A stretch of 43,438 nucleotides of DNA from Desulfuromonadaceae bacterium (GTDB lineage: Bacteria > Desulfobacterota > Desulfuromonadia > Geobacterales > Pseudopelobacteraceae): the NCBI GenBank assembly GCA_028688955.1, contig JAQTXD010000025.1, positions 1 to 43,438 of the forward strand, in the 5' to 3' direction. This document shows positions 33,179 through 40,909 of the stretch, one piece after another (the first letter of the stretch is position 1; the number at the start of each line of letters is the position of its first letter). The notes beneath the pieces were generated by a model, which worked only from the letters and a program-made list of their open reading frames with translations, was not told where the DNA came from and did no database searches. The translations under genes and the position numbers were made by a program.

Positions 33179-34261
33179 TTAAAACACCGAAAACTTGATA
33201 TACTTGCGTGGGTCTTCCTTGAAATCCTTTACCAGTGCATCCAGATCGTCAACCATTTTGTTCATTTTGTCATAGAGAGCCTTGTCGTTGACAAGCCTGG
33301 CAGCGGTACCATTACCCTCCTTGACTCTTACGGTGATCTCTTCAATCGCCTTGACCGAAGACTCGGCCCTGGTAAGGAGGGAAATCCCCCTGTCATAAAA
33401 TTCCCTGTCATTTAACAGTAGACCGACACTCCCCTCTTTTGAAAGGATTTTTTTATTCAGATCGCGGACTTCGTCGGCCGCCTGTATACTTTTATCAGCA
33501 AGTGCTGTCAGCTTCGAATAGAGTGCCTTGTCGTAGATTAACCTGTTAAGCGTTCCATCTGACGCCTGAATATCCTGTAGTGTCCGGTCGGCACGACTAA
33601 GGATGCTGATCAGTTTGTTATAGGGTTCCGGGTCACGATTCAGCCTGCCGAGAGTGCCGTCGCCATGATTTATGGTGATGATCAGATCTTTCATCTCAAC
33701 GGCCAGACGGGCAACATTGCTGTAGAGCGTCTCGTCCTTGTTTAGTTTCCCCAGTGTCCCCTGTCCTTTATTGATGTTGTCTACAATTCTGTTAACCTTG
33801 TCAAAAGTGTCGCCAGCCGCCTGGATCACGTCATCCAGTCTGGCGACTGAAGTCCCCTGGAGGAGCGTGGGAGGGGTCTCTGAATATTTATTTGAAGGAT
33901 GTATGTCAACATACTTTTCTCCCATCAAACCACGCGTTTTTATCGTGACCTTTGAATCCGGGCCGATTTTTTTCATGGCTTCGGTGTCGACTTCAATATC
34001 GATGCTGACAGCATTACTGTTTTTCGGGTCAGCGAAGAGGATGTCAGTCACAATACCGACGTCTACTCCTGCAAGCCAGACCGGTGCACCAATTTTCAGG
34101 CCGACAACATCACTCATGACGACCCTGAGTGATCCCTTGTTGACAAACATCTTGGTCTTCTGCCCCATCAGCAGGACTCCGCCGGCAAAAAAAACGAGGG
34201 CCATAAAAATGAATATGCCTCCCCGAACCTGTGCCCAGCCGATCTGATTACTTCGCTTCAT
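33179..34261 (-). CDS. mlaD: MlaD-type MCE-domain lipid-transport protein
   Basis: 360 aa. A membrane anchor (about 14-33) is followed by the MCE domain (about 38-118, with VMSDVVGLKIGAPVWLAGVD and KTRGLMGEKYVDIHP). The long C-terminal half contains five related units with the pattern G-x-G-T-(x)3-L-x-x-D-x-x-L-Y: GQGTLGKLNKDETLY, GDGTLGRLNRDPEPY, SDGTLNRLIYDKALY, KEGSVGLLLNDREFY and GNGTAARLVNDKALY. It ends in DPRKYIKFSVF. With MlaE and MlaF it should form an inner-membrane ABC system moving phospholipids across the periplasm. There are no mlaB or mlaC genes nearby. 44 bases after the mlaF stop. Confidence 0.92.
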   Translation of the reverse strand: MKRSNQIGWAQVRGGIFIFMALVFFAGGVLLMGQKTKMFVNKGSLRVVMSDVVGLKIGAPVWLAGVDVGIVTDILFADPKNSNAVSIDIEVDTEAMKKIGPDSKVTIKTRGLMGEKYVDIHPSNKYSETPPTLLQGTSVARLDDVIQAAGDTFDKVNRIVDNINKGQGTLGKLNKDETLYSNVARLAVEMKDLIITINHGDGTLGRLNRDPEPYNKLISILSRADRTLQDIQASDGTLNRLIYDKALYSKLTALADKSIQAADEVRDLNKKILSKEGSVGLLLNDREFYDRGISLLTRAESSVKAIEEITVRVKEGNGTAARLVNDKALYDKMNKMVDDLDALVKDFKEDPRKYIKFSVF

Positions 34262-34305
34262 AATGGTTCCGCCTGTTTCAACGTTTAATCATGGTAGGTA
34301 ACTAC

Positions 34306-35058
34306 TCATACAAACAGCGAGTCGTCCGTCGGCTGCAAAAATTCATGCACCTCCGGAATGCTGCTGGCCTTCATCTCCTCTTCACTTCCCTCAAACAGCA
34401 TGCGCGCCTTGTGGAGAAAGGTGAAGCGCTGAGATGTGGCAAAGGCGGTTGCCAGGTCGTGAGTGACCATCAGCGTAGTCTTCCCCTCAGCCTGCAGACG
34501 CTGCATCAGATTGCAGATGTTGTATACCCCGATCGGATCGAGACCGGTGGTTGGCTCGTCGAAAAATATGTAGTCCGGGTCCGCCGCCAGGGCACGGGCG
34601 ATGGCGACCCGCTTCTTCATACCGCCGGAGAGTTCGGCAGGATAGAGGTTCAGTGCCGCTTCCACTCCTACGAAACTGAGCTTTTCACGTACAATATCGG
34701 TAATTTCGGGTTGTGAAAGCCGACCCTCTTCGAACAGACGGTAGCCGACATTTTCCCCGACGGTCATTGAATCAAACAGCGCCCCCCCCTGAAAGACGAT
34801 GGCAATCCGTTTCCGCTGCTGCATGAAGCTCGCTTCCGGCAGGCCGGTGATGCGAAGGTCATTGATATAGACTGCGCCGGAATCAGGTTCAAGAAGCCCG
34901 AGCAGCAGTTTGAGGATAGTCGTTTTTCCGGCTCCGCTGACACCCAGGATGGTGCGGTTGACACCCCGCTCCAGAACAAAATCAAAATCCTCCAGTATTT
35001 TGCGGCCGCCGATGGAGTAACAGAGCTTTTCCATGCGTATGGAGTCGCTTGAACCCAT
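34306..35058 (-). CDS. mlaF: MlaF-type ABC transporter ATPase
   Basis: 250 aa. Walker A GVSGAGKTT (about 39-47), signature ELSGGMKKRVAIARAL, Walker B YIFFDEPTTGLD, and a VTHDLATAFATS switch region. The overall sequence matches the MlaF/Ttg2A branch. The start at 35058 overlaps the EVE gene stop (TAATG) and has a GGAG-rich stretch upstream; an in-frame ATG at 35097 would overlap the EVE gene by 40 bases and is less likely. It powers the lipid transport complex with MlaE and MlaD. Confidence 0.92.
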   Translation of the reverse strand: MGSSDSIRMEKLCYSIGGRKILEDFDFVLERGVNRTILGVSGAGKTTILKLLLGLLEPDSGAVYINDLRITGLPEASFMQQRKRIAIVFQGGALFDSMTVGENVGYRLFEEGRLSQPEITDIVREKLSFVGVEAALNLYPAELSGGMKKRVAIARALAADPDYIFFDEPTTGLDPIGVYNICNLMQRLQAEGKTTLMVTHDLATAFATSQRFTFLHKARMLFEGSEEEMKASSIPEVHEFLQPTDDSLFV

Positions 35059-35525
35059 TACCCCGTCACTCCACCCATGGTCAGGATAATCTGCCACTCC
35101 TGCACCGTCACCGGTTGAATCGAAAGGCGGCTCCGGTTTACCAACGGCATATCTGCCAGCAGCGGGTTCTGTTTGATGCGTTCCAGAGTCACAATCTTAT
35201 TCAAGGGCTTGCCATAGCGCACGTCAACCATGTACCAGAGCGGTTTTTCCACTGACGCCTTGGGATCAAAATGCTCACCGTTCGGGTCAAGAGCGGTTGT
35301 GTCGGGGTACCCTGCCCGTACGACGCTTGCCAGACCAACAATTGCCGGTTCAGGTATGTTGCTGTGATAGAACAGTATCCGGTCGTCGACCTGAATCGTA
35401 TCACGCAGAAAATTGCGGGCCTGGTAATTGCGCACCCCGTCCCAATGTTCGGTCATGTCAGGGCGTTTTTTCAAATCGTCAAAGGAAAAACATCCCGGTT
35501 CGGTTTTAAACAGCCAATAGTTCAT
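35058..35525 (-). CDS. EVE-domain protein
   Basis: 155 aa, a single EVE domain (PUA-like fold). Typical elements are YWLFKTEPGCFSFDDLKK, HWDGVRNYQARNFLRD, ILFYHSN and GLASVVRAGYPD, with the pocket near W and N residues. EVE and related YTH-like domains bind modified bases in DNA or RNA. It lies between mlaE (1 base gap) and mlaF (1-base overlap), so it is co-translated with lipid-transport genes although no functional link is known. Cytoplasmic, no signal peptide. Confidence 0.93.
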   Translation of the reverse strand: MNYWLFKTEPGCFSFDDLKKRPDMTEHWDGVRNYQARNFLRDTIQVDDRILFYHSNIPEPAIVGLASVVRAGYPDTTALDPNGEHFDPKASVEKPLWYMVDVRYGKPLNKIVTLERIKQNPLLADMPLVNRSRLSIQPVTVQEWQIILTMGGVTG

Positions 35526-35526
35526 G

Positions 35527-36300
35527 CTATCCTCTGAAAACTACGAAAATCTTTGCCATAAAAAAATCACACACCAGAATCATAACAGAAGAGAGTACGA
35601 CCGCCTGCTTGGCCGCCGCTCCTACTCCTGCTGCACCGCCTTTCGTATTGAGCCCGACATAACAGGCCGTGATGGCGATAACGGCACCGAAAACGGTCGG
35701 TTTTACTACCCCCTCGATCAGATCCTGAAACATCATGAATTGCGGTAAACCGCTGATGTACATGACCGGGTTGATGCTATAGCCGGCCGACATGATGTAG
35801 CCGCCAAGAATGGAAACCACGTCAGTTACGATTGTCAGAAGCGGAAGTGCGATAAGCATTGCTTTCAGCCGCGGCACAACCAGGCGCTTGATAATGTCGG
35901 TGCCTTCAACCCGCATGGCATCTACCTGCTCCGTTACCACCATCGTACCGAGTTCCGCAGTAATTGCAGAGCCGACCCGTCCGGCTACCATCAGCGCTGC
36001 CAGCACCGGCCCAAGTTCCTTGATCATCGTTACCGCCACCATGCCGCCGACATAGCTGGTTGCCGCAAACGGTTTGAGCTGAATTAATGACTGCAGCGCC
36101 ATGACCATGCCGGAGAACAGCCCGGTCAGAGTGCAGATGAAGAGAGAAGCGAACCCGAGTTTATCAAACTGGATGGCGAATTCACGATAGTAGAACGGGC
36201 GGAGGAAGATCCGGGCAAAGGCGCGCCCTGCCAGGGTGAAATAATTCTGCAGCTCATGAAAAAATATCAGCAGGATGCTGTCGAAGACGGCTAGTTTCAT
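35527..36300 (-). CDS. mlaE: MlaE-type ABC transporter permease
   Basis: 257 aa with about five to six membrane segments. The MlaE signature is present: ELGPVLAALMVAGRVGSAITAELGTMVVTEQVDAMRVEGTD, followed by PRLKAMLIALPLL. It forms the membrane core of the phospholipid transporter with MlaF and MlaD. The ATG lies 6 bases after the lon stop, so both are on one transcript. Confidence 0.94.
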   Translation of the reverse strand: MKLAVFDSILLIFFHELQNYFTLAGRAFARIFLRPFYYREFAIQFDKLGFASLFICTLTGLFSGMVMALQSLIQLKPFAATSYVGGMVAVTMIKELGPVLAALMVAGRVGSAITAELGTMVVTEQVDAMRVEGTDIIKRLVVPRLKAMLIALPLLTIVTDVVSILGGYIMSAGYSINPVMYISGLPQFMMFQDLIEGVVKPTVFGAVIAITACYVGLNTKGGAAGVGAAAKQAVVLSSVMILVCDFFMAKIFVVFRG

Positions 36301-36306
36301 AACCGT

Positions 36307-38622
36307 CTAGAGGGCCACCGACAATGCCTGAGCAGCTTCATTGACGAAAATAAACTCCAGGTCGGCCCGGACGTTCTCAGGAATATCTTCCAGGTCGTCC
36401 CGATTGCGCTCCGGCGCAACAATTGTACTGACACCGGCACGATGGGCAGCCAGCACTTTTTCCTTCAGCCCGCCTATTGCCAGTACCCGGCCGGTCAGGG
36501 TTATTTCGCCGGTCATGGCGACACTGCGGCGCGCGGGTTTTCCGGTGAGCAGTGAAACCAGTGCCGTTACCATGGTGACACCTGCCGAAGGGCCGTCCTT
36601 TGGGATGGCCCCGGAAGGGACGTGAATGTGAATGGTCCGGTTTTCAAACGCATCGGGTTGTATGCCGAATTCATCGGCATGAGCCTGAATGTAGGAGAGT
36701 GCCGCCCGGGCAGACTCCTTCATGACGTCGCCCAATGAACCGGTCAAGATCAGCTCCGCCTTGCCCGGCATCGAGGTCACTTCAATAAAAAGAATATCAC
36801 CCCCTGTTTCTGTCCAGGCAAGACCTGTCACCACCCCGATACGATCATTTTCGGCAGCCACTTCGTTATAAAACTTTTTCGGTCCAAGGAGCTCTGCTAC
36901 GGCTTCTGGGGTGATGTGGCTGCGAAGGTCCTTCTGCTGGGTGATTTCCTTGGCGACTTTCCGGCAGATTGAGGCGACCGTCCGCTGCAGTCCACGTACA
37001 CCCGCTTCACGAGTGTAATCGCTGATAACCTTCTCAAGTGCTTCATCACTAAAGGTCAGTCCCCGGTCAGTCAGGCCGTTTTCTTCCAGTTCCCGACGGA
37101 TTATGAAGCTTTTGGCAATCTGCAGCTTTTCCTGGCTGCTGTAGCCTGCCAGCCGGATCACCTCCATGCGGTCTTTCAGCGGTCCGGGAATCGGATCAAG
37201 CTGGTTGGCGGTGGTGATGAACATTACCTTGGACAGGTCGAACGCAACGTCAAGGTAGTGATCGTTGAAACTGAAGTTCTGCTCCGGGTCGAGTACCTCC
37301 AGAAGCGCGCTGGCCGGATCGCCACGGAAGTCATTTCCCAGCTTATCGATTTCATCCAGCATGAAAATCGGATTGTTTGCCCCGCACCGGTACAGCTCTT
37401 TGATAATCCGTCCCGGCAGTGCGCCTATATAGGTGCGCCGATGCCCACGGATTTCGGCCTCGTCTCTGACACCGCCCAGGGAGATGCGCACAAATTTCCG
37501 TCCCAGGGAACGGGCGATAGACTTGCCGAGGGAGGTCTTCCCCACGCCCGGCGGGCCGACAAAGCAAAGCACCGGTCCCTTCATGTTATCTTTGAGTGAA
37601 CGTACTGCCAGAAATTCAAGGATGCGCTCTTTTACCTTCTTCAGATTGTAATGATCTTCGTTGAGAATTTCTTCGGAACGAACCATGTCAAGCGTGTCAG
37701 TGGTACTCGTGTTCCAGGGCATCCCGGCAAGGTAATCAAGATAGGTCCGTGACACGTTGTATTCCGGGGATGCCTGGTTGATTCGTTCAAGACGTTTCAA
37801 TTCCTTGTCGGCGATTTTTTTGATATCTTCCGGAAGTCCGGCTTCTTCGATTTTTTTGCGCAGATCATTCAAGTCGGACGAACGCGGGTCTTCATCCCCC
37901 AGTTCCTCCTGGATATGCTTCATCTGCTCACGCAGAATATATTCCTTCTGATTCTTGCCGACCCGCTTGGTAACCTCACCGGCCACTTCGTTCTTCACCT
38001 GCATTCGCTGTACTTCATTCGTCAGATGTACATATACTTTTTTCAAGCGCTCCAACGGGTCGACAGTTTCGAGAAGTTCCTGAAGATCAACATTCGGAAG
38101 GTTGACATACAGCGCCACCAGATCAGATAAACGGGCGGGGTTGTCAATGTAATCGATCATCTTCATGACATCATCAGGGAGCGGTTTCCCGTGGGAAAGT
38201 GCAATTTTCAACAGAGCATTCAGGCTCTGCACCAGCGCTTCCGAGACGAGATTTTTTTCAACGAATTCCCGTACAATCTCGCAATGTGCGAGAGTTATCG
38301 GGGGGGAAGGTTCGGTATCAAGAATGCGCACGCGGGTGACACCTTCCAGAGACACCTTATAGCGCCCGTCGTCCAGCTTTTTAATCTGGTTGACTCTGCA
38401 GAGAGTGCCGATGTCGCATCTTCCCGCCGAAAGCTCGCTTTTCGGGTCATCGGGCCGTTCAAAGTCGAGGACGGCATATTTTTCATACTTGTCCGCTTCT
38501 CTGAATGTGACTACTTCTTTTTCGCTGATATACAGGGGAAAAAGCATGTAGGGGAAAACGACGGCCTCAGTCTGGGTATACAGAGGTAACCTGGAAGGTA
38601 TTTCGATATTGGTGAGAGGCAT
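36307..38622 (-). CDS. lon: ATP-dependent protease Lon (La)
   Basis: 771 aa, the usual LonA length. Residues 1 to about 200 are the LON substrate-binding domain, followed by a helical region and the AAA+ module with GPPGVGKTS (K362), FMLDEIDKLG and the sensor residues. The protease domain has the catalytic dyad S679 (PKDGPSAGVT) and K722 (GGLKEKVLAAHR), the same numbers as in E. coli Lon. It degrades misfolded and regulatory proteins in the cytoplasm. It has its own promoter at 38692-38719 and a 5' leader hairpin, and is followed by the mla genes. Confidence 0.97.
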   Translation of the reverse strand: MPLTNIEIPSRLPLYTQTEAVVFPYMLFPLYISEKEVVTFREADKYEKYAVLDFERPDDPKSELSAGRCDIGTLCRVNQIKKLDDGRYKVSLEGVTRVRILDTEPSPPITLAHCEIVREFVEKNLVSEALVQSLNALLKIALSHGKPLPDDVMKMIDYIDNPARLSDLVALYVNLPNVDLQELLETVDPLERLKKVYVHLTNEVQRMQVKNEVAGEVTKRVGKNQKEYILREQMKHIQEELGDEDPRSSDLNDLRKKIEEAGLPEDIKKIADKELKRLERINQASPEYNVSRTYLDYLAGMPWNTSTTDTLDMVRSEEILNEDHYNLKKVKERILEFLAVRSLKDNMKGPVLCFVGPPGVGKTSLGKSIARSLGRKFVRISLGGVRDEAEIRGHRRTYIGALPGRIIKELYRCGANNPIFMLDEIDKLGNDFRGDPASALLEVLDPEQNFSFNDHYLDVAFDLSKVMFITTANQLDPIPGPLKDRMEVIRLAGYSSQEKLQIAKSFIIRRELEENGLTDRGLTFSDEALEKVISDYTREAGVRGLQRTVASICRKVAKEITQQKDLRSHITPEAVAELLGPKKFYNEVAAENDRIGVVTGLAWTETGGDILFIEVTSMPGKAELILTGSLGDVMKESARAALSYIQAHADEFGIQPDAFENRTIHIHVPSGAIPKDGPSAGVTMVTALVSLLTGKPARRSVAMTGEITLTGRVLAIGGLKEKVLAAHRAGVSTIVAPERNRDDLEDIPENVRADLEFIFVNEAAQALSVAL

Positions 38623-38658
38623 CTTCAGGTATTCCTTTTTGTGGTAATGAGTACTCTG

Positions 38659-38675
38659 CGGGTAGGCTCTACCCG
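38659..38675. repeat. Small perfect hairpin in the lon leader
   Basis: CGGGTAG and CTACCCG are perfect 7-bp arms around 3 nt, located between the lon promoter and its start codon. No poly-T follows in the transcribed direction, so it is not a terminator. Confidence 0.5.
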
Positions 38676-38691
38676 GAAATCAAGGCCGCGA

Positions 38692-38719
38692 ACTATAGCA
38701 CATTTCGGGAGACAAGCAA
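38692..38719 (-). promoter_or_regulatory. lon: Sigma-70-type promoter for lon
   Basis: On the minus strand TTGCTT, 16 nt, TATAGT (five of six). It begins just after the stop of the upstream 193-aa gene and lies about 70 bases before the lon start codon. No CIRCE or heat-shock element was seen. Confidence 0.6.
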
Positions 38720-38723
38720 AGCA

Positions 38724-39305
38724 TCAGAGCGCCTTTCCTGCACGAACGAAAACATTGACGATCCGAACAGCAGCGGGAAATCCTGCCAACTCGCCATACA
38801 ACAGGGACATAAAGCGTACTGTAACCAGGCGGTGGAGTGCTGCCTGAGTGTAACGGTAAAGCCAGAAACGAATCGGCGACGGCGAATGACCACCGAGAAT
38901 CATCGGGTAATAATCAGTGAGCTGGAGTGTTGCCCGCACATAGCCGTTCAGATGTTCGATGCCAAAACGGAGTTTGCCGTGATCAGACTTGCGAGGCTGT
39001 ACCAGAAAACCGCCGCAAATGTGCAATGTCGCCGAAGAGTCTATAAACTCCGGCGGTAAAAAGCTGATCAGGCTCAATCTGGTCCACAGGAGGCGGAATT
39101 CGATGCCGCTCTCCAGTGTTGTCGGCCGAATCAGTGCCTGAGTACAGCTATGGATGTACCCCAGGTATCTACTGAGCAGAGTGGCGGCAGAAAGTGAGTC
39201 GGCAATCGGATCCGGCAGGTCGGTCCACTGAATGGAATAGATGGAGGCATCATCAACCATCACCTGCTGACATGCTATTTCCTGGATAGTCTCGGGCGGT
39301 CCCAT
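38724..39305 (-). CDS. Hypothetical protein, 193 aa
   Basis: Not recognised. Soluble, without a signal peptide. It contains several Trp and Tyr residues in the second half (LQLTDYYPMILGGHSPSPIR and FWLYRYTQAALHRLVT) and an N-terminal acidic part. It precedes lon in the same direction, and the lon promoter starts at its stop codon. The frame is clean and codon use resembles the neighbours; a plus-strand ORF in the same place (38832-39059) looks like a shadow. Confidence 0.65.
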   Translation of the reverse strand: MGPPETIQEIACQQVMVDDASIYSIQWTDLPDPIADSLSAATLLSRYLGYIHSCTQALIRPTTLESGIEFRLLWTRLSLISFLPPEFIDSSATLHICGGFLVQPRKSDHGKLRFGIEHLNGYVRATLQLTDYYPMILGGHSPSPIRFWLYRYTQAALHRLVTVRFMSLLYGELAGFPAAVRIVNVFVRAGKAL

Positions 39306-39366
39306 GCGGGCATTTTGCCATCAGCATCAGATATTGCAATCAAATAACGCTCGAGACATTTCTTCC

Positions 39367-39394
39367 TTGACAAGTTTTGAAATAGTATTAAGAT
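39367..39394 (+). promoter_or_regulatory. Sigma-70-type promoter for the efflux leader
   Basis: Perfect TTGACA at 39367-39372, 16 nt, TAAGAT at 39389-39394 (four of six). Transcription would begin near 39401, about 45 bases before the leader ORF. Confidence 0.55.
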
Positions 39395-39445
39395 AAAATC
39401 TATCCTGTTAGGAATTAAATACTAAGTCGAAAGGAGACCCTGCCA

Positions 39446-39508
39446 ATGTGGACTGCAAGATTTAGGATCCGTCCGGTTTCCCACTGCAAAGAGGGTTGCC
39501 CTAGTTAG
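39446..39508 (+). CDS. 20-residue leader ORF with strong ribosome-binding site
   Basis: AAAGGAGA lies 8 nt before ATG 39446. The ORF encodes 20 residues: MWTARFRIRP followed by VSHCKEGCPS. It is too short for the usual gene callers. It sits between a promoter and a terminator, ahead of the efflux genes. It may be a regulatory leader peptide or a small protein; the sequence does not decide. Its last codons (GAG GGT T) could pair with the terminator arm. Confidence 0.5.
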   Translation: MWTARFRIRPVSHCKEGCPS

Positions 39509-39531
39509 CCCGCTGCCGATCGGTCGCGGGC
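39508..39531 (+). repeat. GC-rich hairpin directly after the leader ORF
   Basis: GCCCGC (39508-39513) pairs with GCGGGC (39526-39531). The inner CCGATCGG is itself a palindrome. The first base is the last base of the leader ORF stop codon. Confidence 0.6.
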
Positions 39532-39538
39532 GTCCAGT

Positions 39539-39575
39539 AAAAAGCCCTCCTGTCGCCCGACAGGGGGCTTTTTTT
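39539..39575 (+). terminator. Strong Rho-independent terminator in the leader
   Basis: AAAAAGCCC and CCTGTC pair with GACAGG and GGGCTTTTT, with one bulged T and a GCCC loop, followed by seven T. It lies about 75 bases before the start codon of the adaptor gene, so transcripts from 39367 must pass it to reach the efflux genes. The rest of the 344-base gap (39306-39649) shows nothing else. Confidence 0.9.
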
Positions 39576-39649
39576 ATGTCGTACCGCGCACAATCTGATA
39601 GTATACCTTCACGCACATCTATCAACCATGATAACTACGAGAGTTCTGC

Positions 39650-40909
39650 ATGAAAAAATATATCACGGTACTGTTTATTCTCCTTCTCGTAGCCGGTATA
39701 TCCGGCTATTTCTATTATAAGCGTACACCTGAGATCACCTACAAAACGGCAAAGATCGAACGGGGAACAATTGTTTCGACGGTAGCGGCAACAGGGAACC
39801 TTTCGGCTGTTACGACCGTTCAGGTCGGTACCCAGGTATCCGGAACAATCCAGAAGCTCTATGTTGATTTTAATTCACGGGTTAAAAAAGGGCAGGCCAT
39901 TGCTGAAATAGATCCTTCACTTTTTAACGCTTCGGTTGAGCAGTCTCAGGGGAATTATCTGAGCGCAGAGGGCAACCTGCAAAAAGCCAAAGTGGCTCAG
40001 GCTGATGCGGAACGTACCCTCAGCCGTAATAAAAGGATGCTGGCAGACGGAATCATTTCCCAGGCAGACTACGATGCCGCCGAGACCGCCGTGCAATCAT
40101 CCCGGGCCGCTGTTAAAGCGGCTGAAGGATCCGTTGCCCAGACGCGCGGTTCGCTCATGCAATCCAAAACCAACCTGCGCTACTCGGTCATCCGCTCGCC
40201 GGTTGATGGCATAGTCATCTCCCGGGCCATAGACGTCGGCCAGACCGTTGCCGCCTCATTTTCTACCCCGACACTTTTTACCATTGCTCAGGATTTAACC
40301 AAGATGCAGATTGAAGTAAGTGTTGACGAAGCTGACATCAGCCGGATCAAGCTTCAGCAGAAAGCAACTTTCACGGTAGATTCCTATCCGGAGCAGACGT
40401 TTCGCGGCAAGGTCATCCAGATCCGCAGCGCGCCGGTCATCACTCAGAACGTGGTTACCTACGTTGTTGTTGTGAGTGTCGATAATAACGACCTGAAACT
40501 GAAACCGGGTATGACGGCAAACGTCTCTGTTGAAGTGGCCCGCAAAGACGATGTGCTCAAATTGCCTCCTGCCGCCCTTCGCTTCAAGCCAAAAACGAAA
40601 GATGATGATTTGAAAACAAAGGGGGGGACTGACCGTTCTGCCTCTTCCGGCCTGCGCCCTGCACAGGGAAGCGCAGTGCATGGGGGGAGCAAAGGTGCTC
40701 TTTCAAAAGGCAAGGAGAGAAGCCAGCAGGTGTATCTGTTGGCAGAAGGCAAGCCTGTTGCCGTGGCGGTTAAAACCGGAATTGCCAACAACAGCAGTAT
40801 TGAACTGATCGAGAGCACCCTCAAGGAGGGTGACGATATCATTGTTGAGCAGAACGGCGGTGATACGAAGAAAAAATCGTCCGGTTCGTCGATGGGACCG
40901 CGTTTCTAA
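39650..40909 (+). CDS. MacA-like periplasmic adaptor (HlyD family)
   Basis: 419 aa. A single N-terminal membrane anchor (about 4-24) is followed by a lipoyl-like half (TVAATGNLSAVTTVQVGTQ), a helical hairpin (about 95-180), a beta-barrel domain (VDEADISRIKLQQKATF) and the GMTANVSVEV segment. An insertion of about 45 residues, rich in Lys, Gly and Ser (about 305-355), lies before the C-terminal membrane-proximal part. It bridges the inner-membrane ABC transporter and an outer-membrane channel. The stop abuts the ATPase gene start (TAAATG). No TolC-like gene is in view. GAGAG is the only ribosome-binding match upstream. Confidence 0.9.
   Translation: MKKYITVLFILLLVAGISGYFYYKRTPEITYKTAKIERGTIVSTVAATGNLSAVTTVQVGTQVSGTIQKLYVDFNSRVKKGQAIAEIDPSLFNASVEQSQGNYLSAEGNLQKAKVAQADAERTLSRNKRMLADGIISQADYDAAETAVQSSRAAVKAAEGSVAQTRGSLMQSKTNLRYSVIRSPVDGIVISRAIDVGQTVAASFSTPTLFTIAQDLTKMQIEVSVDEADISRIKLQQKATFTVDSYPEQTFRGKVIQIRSAPVITQNVVTYVVVVSVDNNDLKLKPGMTANVSVEVARKDDVLKLPPAALRFKPKTKDDDLKTKGGTDRSASSGLRPAQGSAVHGGSKGALSKGKERSQQVYLLAEGKPVAVAVKTGIANNSSIELIESTLKEGDDIIVEQNGGDTKKKSSGSSMGPRF

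Noticed and set aside
39401..39575. Known riboswitch (GEMM/cyclic dinucleotide type) in the efflux leader
   Set aside because: A loose resemblance (AGCCCGCTGCCGA) was seen, but the conserved tetraloop and GGGACGCAAAGCC core are missing.
39401..39575. tRNA or 4.5S RNA gene
   Set aside because: No cloverleaf or SRP-type GGTCAGG...GGAAGCAGCC core could be found.
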